DNA from: Polaribacter sp. IC066
Lineage (GTDB): Bacteria > Bacteroidota > Bacteroidia > Flavobacteriales > Flavobacteriaceae
Length of the DNA stretch: 64,000 nucleotides
Assembly: GCF_007997085.1 (NCBI RefSeq)
Contig: NZ_VORR01000002.1
Coordinates: 62,001-126,000, forward strand
Direction: 5' to 3'
Position 1 is the stretch's first letter. Every line of letters begins with the position of its first letter. A program made the translations under genes and the position numbers. Positions 17,392 to 25,693 of the stretch are shown piece after piece. The notes under the pieces were generated by a model. It was given only the letters and a program-made list of their open reading frames with translations. It was not told the DNA's origin and did no database searches.

Positions 17392-18789
17392 TTAAACACG
17401 TTTCAAAATCCAATCCGAAATTATATTGAGAACTTTTGGAGAGAACGTTTCTTCAATATCAGAATATTCATCCATTTTACCAGTTTTTGCTTTTTGGAAT
17501 AAATGATTAAAGCCTTCGAGTTCGATTATTTCAAAATCTTTATTTTTTCCATTGGTCAATGCATTGCGTAAACCATTTTGGTTGATTTTTGCCTCTACTT
17601 GTGTATCTAAGCTACCATTTAACGATAAAACAGGACAATTAACTTTCTCGTATTCATCGGCTGGATTATAGTCATAAAAATAACGAACCCATTTTGTGGT
17701 TCGTATAGCCACCAAGCTTGTAATAATTTCATTCACTTTAACTTCTGGCACACCAAGATTTTTAAGTATGGGCGCTATAGTCTCATTATAGTGTTCCATC
17801 AATTCTGGTTTTATTACAGAAATATCCTTATTCTGTTTTGCTATTTTAATTGCTTCTCTAATTGCCTTTTCGTAAACTGCTTCATCAGGTACAGGGAATG
17901 GTCTCATCGTTTTGGACTGAATGACTGAAAGTTCTGTTCCAGAAATTCCCGTACCTGCCAAAGAAATGATAAAAGCAACATTGTCAGCTTTATTGGCTAC
18001 TAAAGGCGCAATGATACCACCTTCACTATGTCCTATCAAACCAATTTTATTTGCATCAACATCGTGCCTTGTTCTTAAATAATCGATAGCACTAATAACA
18101 TCTAAAGCAAAATCGTAAGTAGTTGCTCTAGAATGATTGCCCGTTGATGCACCAAACCCTCTATCATCATAGCGCAGTACGGCAATGCCTTGCTTAGTAA
18201 GGTAATCTGCCAGAACCAGAAAGGGTTTGTGCTGTGATATGGTTTCGTCTCTGTCTTGAGGACCACTACCGCTTATCAATATAGCAACAGGATATTTTTT
18301 ATTCTCTTTAGGACGTGTAAATGTACCAGCCAGCTTTATATTGGCGTCCTTATTTACAAAACTTACTTTTTCTTCTATGTAGGAATAGGGTTTTAGTGGC
18401 TCTTGAGGTCTATTGAGTTTTGGTGTTTCAAGCACCGAATTCCTTGAGAGATTTAGGGAAAAGGAATTTAAGCCTTCAACTAATTTACCGTTAATTAACG
18501 TACGATTGGTATTAAATTTTCCACTATATTTCATTCCCACATTTGAAAAGTCTATTATTAAGCTATCAGCTGTGACTAATGTCTTTAGTGCTTTAATTCC
18601 ATTTACTCTTTGTGTTGGAATATCAACGGTGGTTTGATATGTTTTTCCATTTTCTTTAATGTTAAATATAAAATTGAATTTTGTGTCTTTATCCACTTCA
18701 ATAGCACCATTCCATATTCCTGTTATATTCTGCGAAAGTGCCGTTAATGTTAAAAACAATAGGCAGATTGTGATTATGTTTGTTTTCAT
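17392..18789 (-). CDS. Module 5: exported alpha/beta hydrolase, S33/dienelactone-hydrolase type
   Basis: A 465-residue enzyme. The ATG at 18789 is chosen over a longer frame starting 18 codons earlier, because it opens a signal peptide (MKTNIITICLLFLTLTALSQ). A small N-terminal beta domain (about residues 20-120) precedes an alpha/beta hydrolase domain. That domain has ILISGSGPQDRDE, the nucleophile elbow GLIGHSEGG, an acid in NGSLDTQV and a late histidine in GFNHLF. It resembles the serine aminopeptidase/esterase families of Bacteroidota. The substrate is unknown. It is the last gene of a minus-strand operon led by a sigma factor, all within one module. Confidence 0.85.
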   Translation of the reverse strand: MKTNIITICLLFLTLTALSQNITGIWNGAIEVDKDTKFNFIFNIKENGKTYQTTVDIPTQRVNGIKALKTLVTADSLIIDFSNVGMKYSGKFNTNRTLINGKLVEGLNSFSLNLSRNSVLETPKLNRPQEPLKPYSYIEEKVSFVNKDANIKLAGTFTRPKENKKYPVAILISGSGPQDRDETISQHKPFLVLADYLTKQGIAVLRYDDRGFGASTGNHSRATTYDFALDVISAIDYLRTRHDVDANKIGLIGHSEGGIIAPLVANKADNVAFIISLAGTGISGTELSVIQSKTMRPFPVPDEAVYEKAIREAIKIAKQNKDISVIKPELMEHYNETIAPILKNLGVPEVKVNEIITSLVAIRTTKWVRYFYDYNPADEYEKVNCPVLSLNGSLDTQVEAKINQNGLRNALTNGKNKDFEIIELEGFNHLFQKAKTGKMDEYSDIEETFSPKVLNIISDWILKRV

Positions 18790-18888
18790 AGTTTTAATTT
18801 TTAAAATTAGTATAGAGTATTGCTTGCTGAAATTTTTCAGCATAAAATTGTAATTGAATTTTTAATAAAATTGGTCTTTGATTGTTAT

Positions 18889-19497
18889 TTAAGAAGATGT
18901 ATCTTCAAGCTCTTCTAGAATATGAGATGCGGAATCCGTTACGTTTTTATATTTGCCATATCCCCAAATAGAAAATAAAATTAGAAAAACTGCCATTACA
19001 GGAATGTACCAGTAAACCAAATTGATGTTTGTAACAAATATGTCCTTTCCTTTAAATACTTTAATGATAACGGGTAAACTAACAACCAAAAGAATAAAAT
19101 TAAGATAGACACCAACTTTTTGTGTTAGTAGGAATTGTCTATTCTTTTTAGCATAAGCGATAAGGGTTTCTTTATAATTATTATTGGTTAAGTCTATACT
19201 TTTCATACTTCTAATGGAGCGCAACACGATTAATGGAAGTACAATCATATAACAAACAGTAAAAATACCAGAGACCAATAAATACCAAGTATTCAACTCA
19301 GAAAACCGCGAAATTAGGAGAATCGCCGTTATAAAACAGATAACAGCACCTATTCCTTCATACTTTGACAGTATACCTATTTTATTTTTATAACGTTCTT
19401 TGGTCATTTCCATAATTAATTTATTGGTTATTTTTTTTTGATTATCCAGTTGGTCGCTCATCTGAGACCAAGTCGCTTGCATTTCTTCGAGTTCCAT
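18889..19497 (-). CDS. Module 5: membrane protein, likely sigma-factor partner
   Basis: A 202-residue protein. A short helical cytoplasmic N-terminus (MELEEMQATWSQMSDQLDNQ) is followed by four hydrophobic segments arranged in two pairs. It starts 4 bp after the stop of the sigma factor gene, so it is translationally coupled to it. Genes in this position often encode anti-sigma factors. Here no zinc or FecR motif is seen, so that role is inference from context only. Confidence 0.65.
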   Translation of the reverse strand: MELEEMQATWSQMSDQLDNQKKITNKLIMEMTKERYKNKIGILSKYEGIGAVICFITAILLISRFSELNTWYLLVSGIFTVCYMIVLPLIVLRSIRSMKSIDLTNNNYKETLIAYAKKNRQFLLTQKVGVYLNFILLVVSLPVIIKVFKGKDIFVTNINLVYWYIPVMAVFLILFSIWGYGKYKNVTDSASHILEELEDTSS

Positions 19498-19501
19498 AAT
19501 T

Positions 19502-19987
19502 TTATTTTTTTGTCATCTGTTTGTTTAATTTTCCTTTTATTCGTACCATACGCGTACCAATATTACTGGTGGACATACCTGTTATATCTGATATTTCTTC
19601 ATGCTTTTTTCCCTCTAAAAAAAGAAAAACAATTCCTTTATCAATCTCACCCAGTTTTCTAATGTGAGCATATAATATTTTAAGACGCTTTTCAAGAACT
19701 GGGTCGTAATTTTCATTAATCAATACTATTCCATCGAGTGACGTTTTATTTCCTTTTCTTTTATTATTCTTTAGATATAAAAGAGCTGTATTTAATGCGA
19801 TGCGATAAATCCAAGTACTTAGCTTTGCATCACCTCTAAATGTGTTAAATGATTTCCATAACTGATATACAATATCTTGGTATAAGTCTTTTTGGTCTTC
19901 CTTATTATTGGCATATAACCTTGTCATTTTGTAGAGGATGCCTTCATTCTCTTGAATTACTTCTACAAACTGTTTTTCTTGTGTCAT
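19502..19987 (-). CDS. Module 5: ECF-type sigma-70 factor
   Basis: A 161-residue sigma factor. Region 2 is visible as ANNKEDQKDLYQDIVYQLWK, then FRGDAKLSTWIYRIALNTAL. Region 4 follows as IVFLFLEGKKHEEISDITGM and then STSNIGTRMVRIKGKL. It directs RNA polymerase to its own regulon in the cytoplasm. It is the first gene of the module 5 operon, ahead of a membrane protein and an exported hydrolase, which suggests autoregulation. A transcription regulator carried as module cargo is noteworthy. Confidence 0.9.
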   Translation of the reverse strand: MTQEKQFVEVIQENEGILYKMTRLYANNKEDQKDLYQDIVYQLWKSFNTFRGDAKLSTWIYRIALNTALLYLKNNKRKGNKTSLDGIVLINENYDPVLEKRLKILYAHIRKLGEIDKGIVFLFLEGKKHEEISDITGMSTSNIGTRMVRIKGKLNKQMTKK

Positions 19988-20181
19988 AAATTATTCGCTA
20001 TACTCTATTAGTATGTACTTACTTAAAAAAAGCACAAAATATTTCATTTTTTTTAGTTGGCTAATCATTCTTAATGAGAAAGAGAGAAGAAAAATTAATA
20101 TAGTACAACTACAGAACAATAAAATAACTGAAGTGCGTAAATTCCATAAAGCTGAAAGGCATCGTTAAAAAAACGGTGGGT

Positions 20182-20369
20182 AACAACATATATATCTCAT
20201 ATCCAAGTATTTAATTAAAGGAAGTTAAGGCATATTTGCGAAGTCGCCAGTCTTTTAAATTTAGTTATATTTGAGAAAAAGTAAATATAACTAAATTTAA
20301 AAGACTGGCTTGTACTCGACCGAATGGCAACAGCTTATTTGCACGCTACGAGCCATATACAGAGACGTT
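20182..20369 (+). repeat. Module-separating repeat R7 with an enlarged central hairpin
   Basis: 188 bp from AAC to GTT, about 63 bp longer than the other copies. The excess is a 27-bp perfect inverted repeat (20246-20272 with 20283-20309) around a 10-nt loop, a strong cruciform. The flanks keep only parts of the family boxes (ACATATATATC on the left, GAGCCATATACAGAGAC on the right). The outer bases obey the pairing rule: GGTGGGTAAC with module 5, and GTTGGCAGTA opening module 6. Confidence 0.8.
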
Positions 20370-20435
20370 GGCAGTAATTTGACGCAACCATTTCGAAATT
20401 AATGCATCTACAAAATATAACTTAAATTAGCAACA

Positions 20436-20831
20436 ATGAAAAAGAACATCATTTTAATTCTAATAGTAATATTCAATATGTCTTGTTCGGATAATAAGGA
20501 CGGAGATTGGAACGACAATATAAAACTATCACAAAAAGAATTGCGGTTTGATTCACTTGAAAACTCGGCAATTATTACGACGGAAGGAGATTGGTGGTGG
20601 ATTTCAGGAATATTTTTCAAAGACGGTCAAAACTTCGATTTAAGCAATGTCGATACCACCACTAATAATTTTACGATTACCGAATCAGCATTTACTTTGG
20701 AAAGAAAAAACGGAAAAGAAATATCTATCAAATTATACGAAAACACCACTGGTTCTGAAAGAATACTTACAGTTGGACTTCAAGCAGGAAACTATTTTGA
20801 CGGAATAACAATTATCCAATCAACAGACTAA
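20436..20831 (+). CDS. Module 6: small lipoprotein, possibly BACON-like
   Basis: A 131-residue lipoprotein with the signal MKKNIILILIVIFNMSC. The mature part is an all-beta domain of about 105 residues. The pattern …LRFDSLENSAIITTEG followed by DWWW recalls BACON/Ig-like domains of Bacteroidota surface proteins, but the match is by eye and weak. It is the only gene in the 480-bp module and the stop lies 12 bp before the next AAC border. Confidence 0.65.
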   Translation: MKKNIILILIVIFNMSCSDNKDGDWNDNIKLSQKELRFDSLENSAIITTEGDWWWISGIFFKDGQNFDLSNVDTTTNNFTITESAFTLERKNGKEISIKLYENTTGSERILTVGLQAGNYFDGITIIQSTD

Positions 20832-20843
20832 AAAACTACTGCC

Positions 20844-20968
20844 AACACCGTACATAATTAATTGCTTGGTAATCGCTTACTTTGGAAAGTCCTCGCGCAC
20901 TTTTTATTCTGTAGTTATTTATTATCTTTAGTGATTAACCGTCGCAACTAACCATGTATAAACACATT
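20844..20968 (+). repeat. Module-separating repeat R8, last copy, right end decayed
   Basis: 125 bp counted to where GTT is expected. The left side is intact (ACACCGTACATAATTAATTG). The right side has CGCAACTAACCATGTATAAAC but then ATT instead of GTT. TACTGCCAAC at the left border is the exact reverse complement of the module 6 start. No further module boundary follows, so this is the right end of the array. Confidence 0.8.
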
Positions 20969-21106
20969 CTAAAATAGTACTAAGCGCCTACTACATCCTA
21001 AACATAGGCTAAATAATTCAACCCATGAACTCTTAAATCACTTAAAAAAGTTTGATTTACGTGTCACAATGTGTTATATTTAAGTCATTATATAACACGT
21101 TGTAAC

Positions 21107-21777
21107 ATGAAGATAGAGAAACCACCAAGAATTTAAAAGCTAGATTTCAACAAATATATAGCGTGTTTAAAAAAAGAGGAAATGGTTTCTTTCTTTCAAG
21201 AAACAGATAAGAGATACTTCTATTGGTCAGAAATAAAGCATCGTCCTAACTTGCAATTTGAGAATCCAGAAAAAGCCTGGAAAACAATTAAAGCACATAG
21301 ATTTCTCGCTGCGAAAAGGTTGGGTTTTGGAAATCATAATTTCTCTTATAATTTAACTTCATTCATACAAGAAGATTTACATAACTTTGATTTAAAACTA
21401 ATTGGAGGTTTATAAAAAAATTTAATAACACCTCAAGAGCAGCAAGAATATTTCAAAAATTCTCTATTTGAGAAGAAGCTATAGCTTCTTCTCAAATAGA
21501 GGGCGCAACAACAACAATTTACGTTGCTAGAGATATGATAAAATCTGGAAGAAAACCAAGAACGGAATCTGAACAGATGATTATTAATAACTTCAGGGCT
21601 ATTAAAGAAATTGAAAATAGATTAGATAAAGATTTATCAATAGAGTTAATACTTGATATTCATCAAATAATGACTGTTAAAACTGACGCATCAGCCTACG
21701 CAGGAAAAATTCGAAACCACCCAATATATGTTAAAGATCATATTGATGGTGAAATTTCTTTTATCGACCAATACTAA
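21107..21777 (+). pseudogene. Broken Fic-family protein gene
   Basis: The frame from ATG 21107 (MKIEKPPRI) is stopped early at TAA 21134. It continues in frame as FFQETDKRYFYWSEIKHRPN and on through LHNFDLKLIGG, the DUF4172-like N-terminus of Fic proteins. It meets a second TAA at 21413, then reads LITPQEQQEYFKNSLF. A 2-base frameshift near 21472 restores EEAIASSQIEGA, the conserved Fic inhibitory-helix motif. The last frame ends at 21777 in SFIDQY, well before any HPFxxGNGR active site. At least three lesions and a missing 3' half make it non-functional. A 40-bp perfect palindrome (21462-21501) covers the frameshift. Confidence 0.85.
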
Positions 21778-22091
21778 TTTAAAATAATGAATACCCAAAA
21801 ATAAAGGATAGGGCAGAGCGACAGTATTCCAAAGATTGTATTCGCTTAAAATATTTCTGCTCATATAGCACATCTCTAAATTTTACGAGTTTTTGTATCC
21901 GAAACCAACCGCAGATGCAACAGACCTATAAAGTTCTAAAAAACTTAATTCTGCATAATTTGCTCGCATAAAATTTACTGATGATTTTTTTAGTGGGGAC
22001 GACATCGGTGTATGAGATGTTGGTAAATAATTTAGACTCTTTATTTTGTATAAGAAAATAGTATCGGAAACTAAATGGAACGCATCAAAAG
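21778..22091. other. Non-coding stretch after the Fic pseudogene
   Basis: About 310 bp without a convincing gene. The only sizeable frames, on the minus strand, run into the low-complexity repeat next door. A short + strand frame beginning near 22067 leads into the minisatellite. Confidence 0.5.
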
Positions 22092-22426
22092 CCAGCAGGA
22101 ACGCATTACAAACCAGTAGGAATAGAAAACAAGCTAGTAGGAATGCATCAGAAGTCAGTAGGAACAGAGAACAACCCAGTGGAGCGTAACAGAAGTCAGT
22201 AGGAACAGAGAACAACCCAGTAGGAGCGTAACAGAAGCCGGTAGGAACAGAGAACAACCCAGTAGGAGCGTAACAGAAGCCGGTAGGAATAGAAAATAAG
22301 CCAGTAGGAACGCGACAGAAGCCGGTAGGAATAGAGAACAAGCCAGTAGGAACAGAAAACAAACCAGTAGGAGCGCAACAGAAGCCAGTAGGAACAGAGA
22401 ACAAGCTAGTAGGAACGCATCAAAAG
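22092..22426. repeat. Minisatellite of 16 units of 21 bp
   Basis: Sixteen tandem units of consensus CCAGTAGGAACAGAGAACAA plus a final base (one unit is 20 bp), covering 335 bp. Two unit types tend to alternate, giving a 42-bp period: …GGAACAGAGAACAA and …GGAGCGTAACAGAA. In the + strand each unit would encode a heptapeptide like PVGTENK or PVGAQQK. Three units have TAA where CAA stands in another, and the short unit shifts the frame. All three minus-strand frames stay open simply because the period is a multiple of three, so they are not taken as genes. Confidence 0.9.
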
Positions 22427-22535
22427 CCAAAAGCCATCAAAAACAATATTAAAAATCAATGACCTCCTCTCATTTAAAGAACTATTTCGAACTTTAAGGT
22501 GGCTGTATAAAACTTACCCGTTTAATGGCGTAAAA

Positions 22536-22580
22536 AAAGATCCTAATTTCAAATTTTGAAATTAGGATCTTTAATTTTTA
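22536..22580 (-). terminator. Bidirectional intrinsic terminator after the M16 protease gene
   Basis: A 15-bp perfect stem (22536-22550 with 22558-22572; AAAGATCCTAATTTC and its complement) has a 7-nt loop. A-rich sequence lies on one side and T-rich on the other, so it can act in both directions. It lies 84 bp past the stop of the protease gene. Confidence 0.85.
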
Positions 22581-22655
22581 AAATAACGAACTTATATTCG
22601 TTTACGCAAAGTTGAGCACTAAAAGATCTTGGTTACTTTTCAGCATAAAAGTAGC

Positions 22656-25490
22656 TTAATTCTTAATTTCTTTCTGTCTTTCATTTAATAAAATTGGTTC
22701 TCCATACCCCAATTCTTTCATTCTTTCTAGTTGGGTTTCTGCATCACCTACAACCAGCCAAATCATTTTATCAGGGCTTATGTATGTGTTCGCTAATTCT
22801 GTAATGCGCTCTTTTGTCATTGTATTTACGGTGTTTTCTCTGTCTTTTACGTAATCAGACTCCCATCCATAAGTACTCATGTTAGATAACATTCTTAACT
22901 TTGCACCTGCAGTTTCAAAAGCTCTGGCATTACTTTTAATTAAAAAACTTTTGGTAGTTTCTAAATCTTTATCAGAAAAAGTATTCGGGTAATCTTCTAA
23001 AATTTTCTTGACTAATTGAGCAGATTCTAATGTTACATTAGAACGAACACCACTAGAAATGGTAAAGGCTCCTTTTGCTTTTGTACCAGAAAAGCCAGAA
23101 CCGATTCCGTAGGTATACCCTTTTCCTTCGCGTAATTCTTGTGTTAAACGAGAAGCAAATCCGCCACCTCCAAGAATATAATTCATGACCGTTGCAGGGT
23201 AATAATCTGCATCAGTTTCAGCCAAAGCTGGCGCCCCAAACTGTAAAACAGATTGTTTTGCATTCGGAATATCATAAAAATACACCGCTGGTTTTGTTGG
23301 TGTTGCCGGCGCTTTATAGGCAGGAATCGTAACTTCTTTTGCTGCCCAATTTTCGTTTAAACTACGTAAAGAAGCAACCACTTTTTTTTCTGAAATATCG
23401 CCAATCACTAACATATTCGCTACAGATGGCGAAATATTTTTGTTATAATATGCTTTTACGTCTTCTATAGAAATTGCTTCTACAGAAGAAACAGTTCCTA
23501 AAATATTTTTAGAGCGGATATTGTCTTTTCCAAAAATCAATTCATTATAGGCATTTCTTGCTACTGAATTCGGATTTGCTTTTTGCTGATTTAAACGGGC
23601 AATTGTTGCTTTTTTAAGTAAAGTAAATTCAGCTTCATCAAACCTTGGTTCTAACAATATTTCTTGCGCTAAAGCCAACGTTTCTTCATAGTTCTTGGCT
23701 AGAGTAGTGCCTCTTAAACTAATGTTTTCAGCATCAGAATACACATCAATAGAAGCCCCTAATTCTTGAATGGCTTCTTCTAATTCTTGTGCCGTTTTGT
23801 TTTGTGTGCCTTTGTTTAATAAATCTGCCGTTAAGTTAGCAAGGCCTAATTTATCCATAGATTCTAATAATTGTCCGCCATCTATCGTTAAATTAAAGAG
23901 TACTAGAGGAACTTCATCATTTTCAATTCCCAATATTTTTAAACCATTTGCAAGTTCATCTTTATAAACTTCAGGAACCGCTAATGAAGGAGTTTCTCCA
24001 TAAGGAGGTTCTATACTTCGATCAAAAGAAGAAGGAGTTTTTTCATAGGTTGCAGCAATTTTTGGGTCAAATTTTTCTTCTGCGCCAGTCACAATTTTTT
24101 CTTCAACAACATCCGCTAAAACAGCACCTGTTAAGGCTAAATTCGCAGCGTTTTTAGGTACAAAACTAGTAGCAATATAATTTTTATTCTGAATGTATTT
24201 TTTATAAACACGCATCACATCTTCTGTGGTTACCGCAATGGTATTTTTTAAATCTTCAGTTACAAAACCAGGATTCCCAGTATACGTATTATAAGAAGCT
24301 AAACCAGTTCCTTTGCCTAAAACGCTGGATAAACCTCTGTAAAAGCTCGTTTCTTGTCCTGCTTTTATTCTGTTTAAATCTTTTTCAGAAATACCTTCTG
24401 CTTCAAATTTCGCAAAGGCTAGTTCAATTCCTGCTTTAATGGTATCTAAAGGTATACCATCAAAAGCTCTTATAGAAAGTTGCGTTTGTCCTGCCAATTC
24501 AGAATTATAATTATACATACCTGTAAAAGAAGTTAACTTTAAATCATCTACTAAAACCTTATTTAATGGAGCAGATTTTCCGCTAGATAAATATGCTGTT
24601 AAAACTTCTAAAGCATAAGAATCTGGGTGATAAGAAGCAACCGCTGGCCAAGCCATCGTTAATTGCGGAACTCTTGCAAAATTATCTTCGTAATAGAAAG
24701 ATTTTGTTTCAGCAACCATGCCTGCTCTTTTTTCTTGAGCCGGAATTTCATCCCCTTTAGGGATTTCATCAAAATATTGATGCACCCATTTTGTTGCTTG
24801 TTCAATATCAATATCACCAGACAATACTAAAGTCGAATTATTTGGCACATACCATTTTTTAAAAAATGTTTTTACATCTTCTAAAGTTGCATTTTGTAAA
24901 TCTTCTAAAGAACCAATGACTTGCCAATTATACGGGTGGTCTTTTGGATATAGATTTTTGTCAATCACATATTGATTATGTCCATAAGGCCTGTTATCGA
25001 CACTTTGTCTTTTCTCGTTTTTAACAACTTGCTTTTCTTTTGCTAAAACAGGATCTGTAACCGTGTTTATAAACCAACCCAACTTATCTGCTTCTGCCCA
25101 AATCATCTTTTCTAAACCATCTTTTGGTATGGTTTGTAGGTAATTTGTTCTATCTCTAGACGTAGAACCATTAGCGCCAGAACCACCAATTTTGGCACTC
25201 ATTTTATCCAAACCACCTTTCCCTAAATTTTCTGATTCTAAAAATAATAAGTGCTCAAATAAGTGCGCAAAACCAGTTCTGCCTTCAATTTCTCTTGCAG
25301 AACCCACATGAACCATTAATTCTACAGCAACAACTGGGTCAGATTTATCGACATGAAAAACTACGTCTAAACCATTATCGAGTTCAATTTTTTTGTAATT
25401 AATACTTAATTCTGGGACTTTTTCTTCGGATGAATTTTGGCATCCAAGAAAAGTTGCAACTGCTAAAAAAACAAGCACTATTTTTTTCAT
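22656..25490 (-). CDS. M16-family (pitrilysin-like) zinc protease, lipoprotein
   Basis: A 944-residue protein from the ATG at 25490, chosen over a frame 62 codons longer because it opens a lipoprotein signal (MKKIVLVFLAVATFLGC). The first M16 domain has the inverted zinc motif HLFEH (His76, Glu79, His80). The second half is a paralogous M16 domain without HxxEH (…LFNLTIDGGQLLESMDK), ending in a peptidase M16_C part with GGGGFASRLTQELREGKGYT. Two-domain M16 lipoproteins of this length are common in Bacteroidota and degrade peptides in the periplasm. It is transcribed alone. Confidence 0.93.
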   Translation of the reverse strand: MKKIVLVFLAVATFLGCQNSSEEKVPELSINYKKIELDNGLDVVFHVDKSDPVVAVELMVHVGSAREIEGRTGFAHLFEHLLFLESENLGKGGLDKMSAKIGGSGANGSTSRDRTNYLQTIPKDGLEKMIWAEADKLGWFINTVTDPVLAKEKQVVKNEKRQSVDNRPYGHNQYVIDKNLYPKDHPYNWQVIGSLEDLQNATLEDVKTFFKKWYVPNNSTLVLSGDIDIEQATKWVHQYFDEIPKGDEIPAQEKRAGMVAETKSFYYEDNFARVPQLTMAWPAVASYHPDSYALEVLTAYLSSGKSAPLNKVLVDDLKLTSFTGMYNYNSELAGQTQLSIRAFDGIPLDTIKAGIELAFAKFEAEGISEKDLNRIKAGQETSFYRGLSSVLGKGTGLASYNTYTGNPGFVTEDLKNTIAVTTEDVMRVYKKYIQNKNYIATSFVPKNAANLALTGAVLADVVEEKIVTGAEEKFDPKIAATYEKTPSSFDRSIEPPYGETPSLAVPEVYKDELANGLKILGIENDEVPLVLFNLTIDGGQLLESMDKLGLANLTADLLNKGTQNKTAQELEEAIQELGASIDVYSDAENISLRGTTLAKNYEETLALAQEILLEPRFDEAEFTLLKKATIARLNQQKANPNSVARNAYNELIFGKDNIRSKNILGTVSSVEAISIEDVKAYYNKNISPSVANMLVIGDISEKKVVASLRSLNENWAAKEVTIPAYKAPATPTKPAVYFYDIPNAKQSVLQFGAPALAETDADYYPATVMNYILGGGGFASRLTQELREGKGYTYGIGSGFSGTKAKGAFTISSGVRSNVTLESAQLVKKILEDYPNTFSDKDLETTKSFLIKSNARAFETAGAKLRMLSNMSTYGWESDYVKDRENTVNTMTKERITELANTYISPDKMIWLVVGDAETQLERMKELGYGEPILLNERQKEIKN

Positions 25491-25693
25491 TTTATTTGGT
25501 TTTTGAGCACGAAATTTACTGAAATGAAAATAATAATTGCATTTTATTTTGTTAAATTTAAAAAAATAAGAATATTTATTTGTAGGTATTATGCAGTTTT
25601 TCAGTTTGTTAGTTTTAGCAGGTTGAATTTTAATGAATCTTGTAACAAATTGGCACAACAGTTGTCTTACTGGCATACATAAAAACTAAATAA

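Larger units (their letters stand above)
9447..20968. other. Array of gene modules with integron-cassette-like ends
   Basis: Eight gene modules are separated by related hairpin-forming repeats that begin with AAC and end with GTT. In seven modules the bases starting at the left GTT are the reverse complement of the bases ending at the right AAC, and each module has its own sequence. The pairs are 10621/11853 (10 of 10), 11973/14261 (9), 15637/16204 (8), 16324/16483 (9 of 10), 16601/17186 (10), 17304/20184 (10) and 20367/20846 (10). Integron cassettes show the same relation, because a cassette's first bases complete its own attC site in the circle. No integrase gene is present and the repeats lack the RYYYAAC/GTTRRRY consensus, so this is an analogy and not an identification. 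Confidence 0.8.

Noticed and set aside
10497..20968. The separating repeats as ordinary Rho-independent terminators
   Set aside because: They have central hairpins but mostly no T tract, are conserved for over 120 bp, lie on both sides of genes in either orientation, and have borders that match across modules.
21883..22430. Three overlapping minus-strand frames (60-173 codons) through the minisatellite
   Set aside because: All three frames are open because the 21-bp unit has no minus-strand stops. The peptides are low complexity and mutually exclusive, so none is convincing as a gene.
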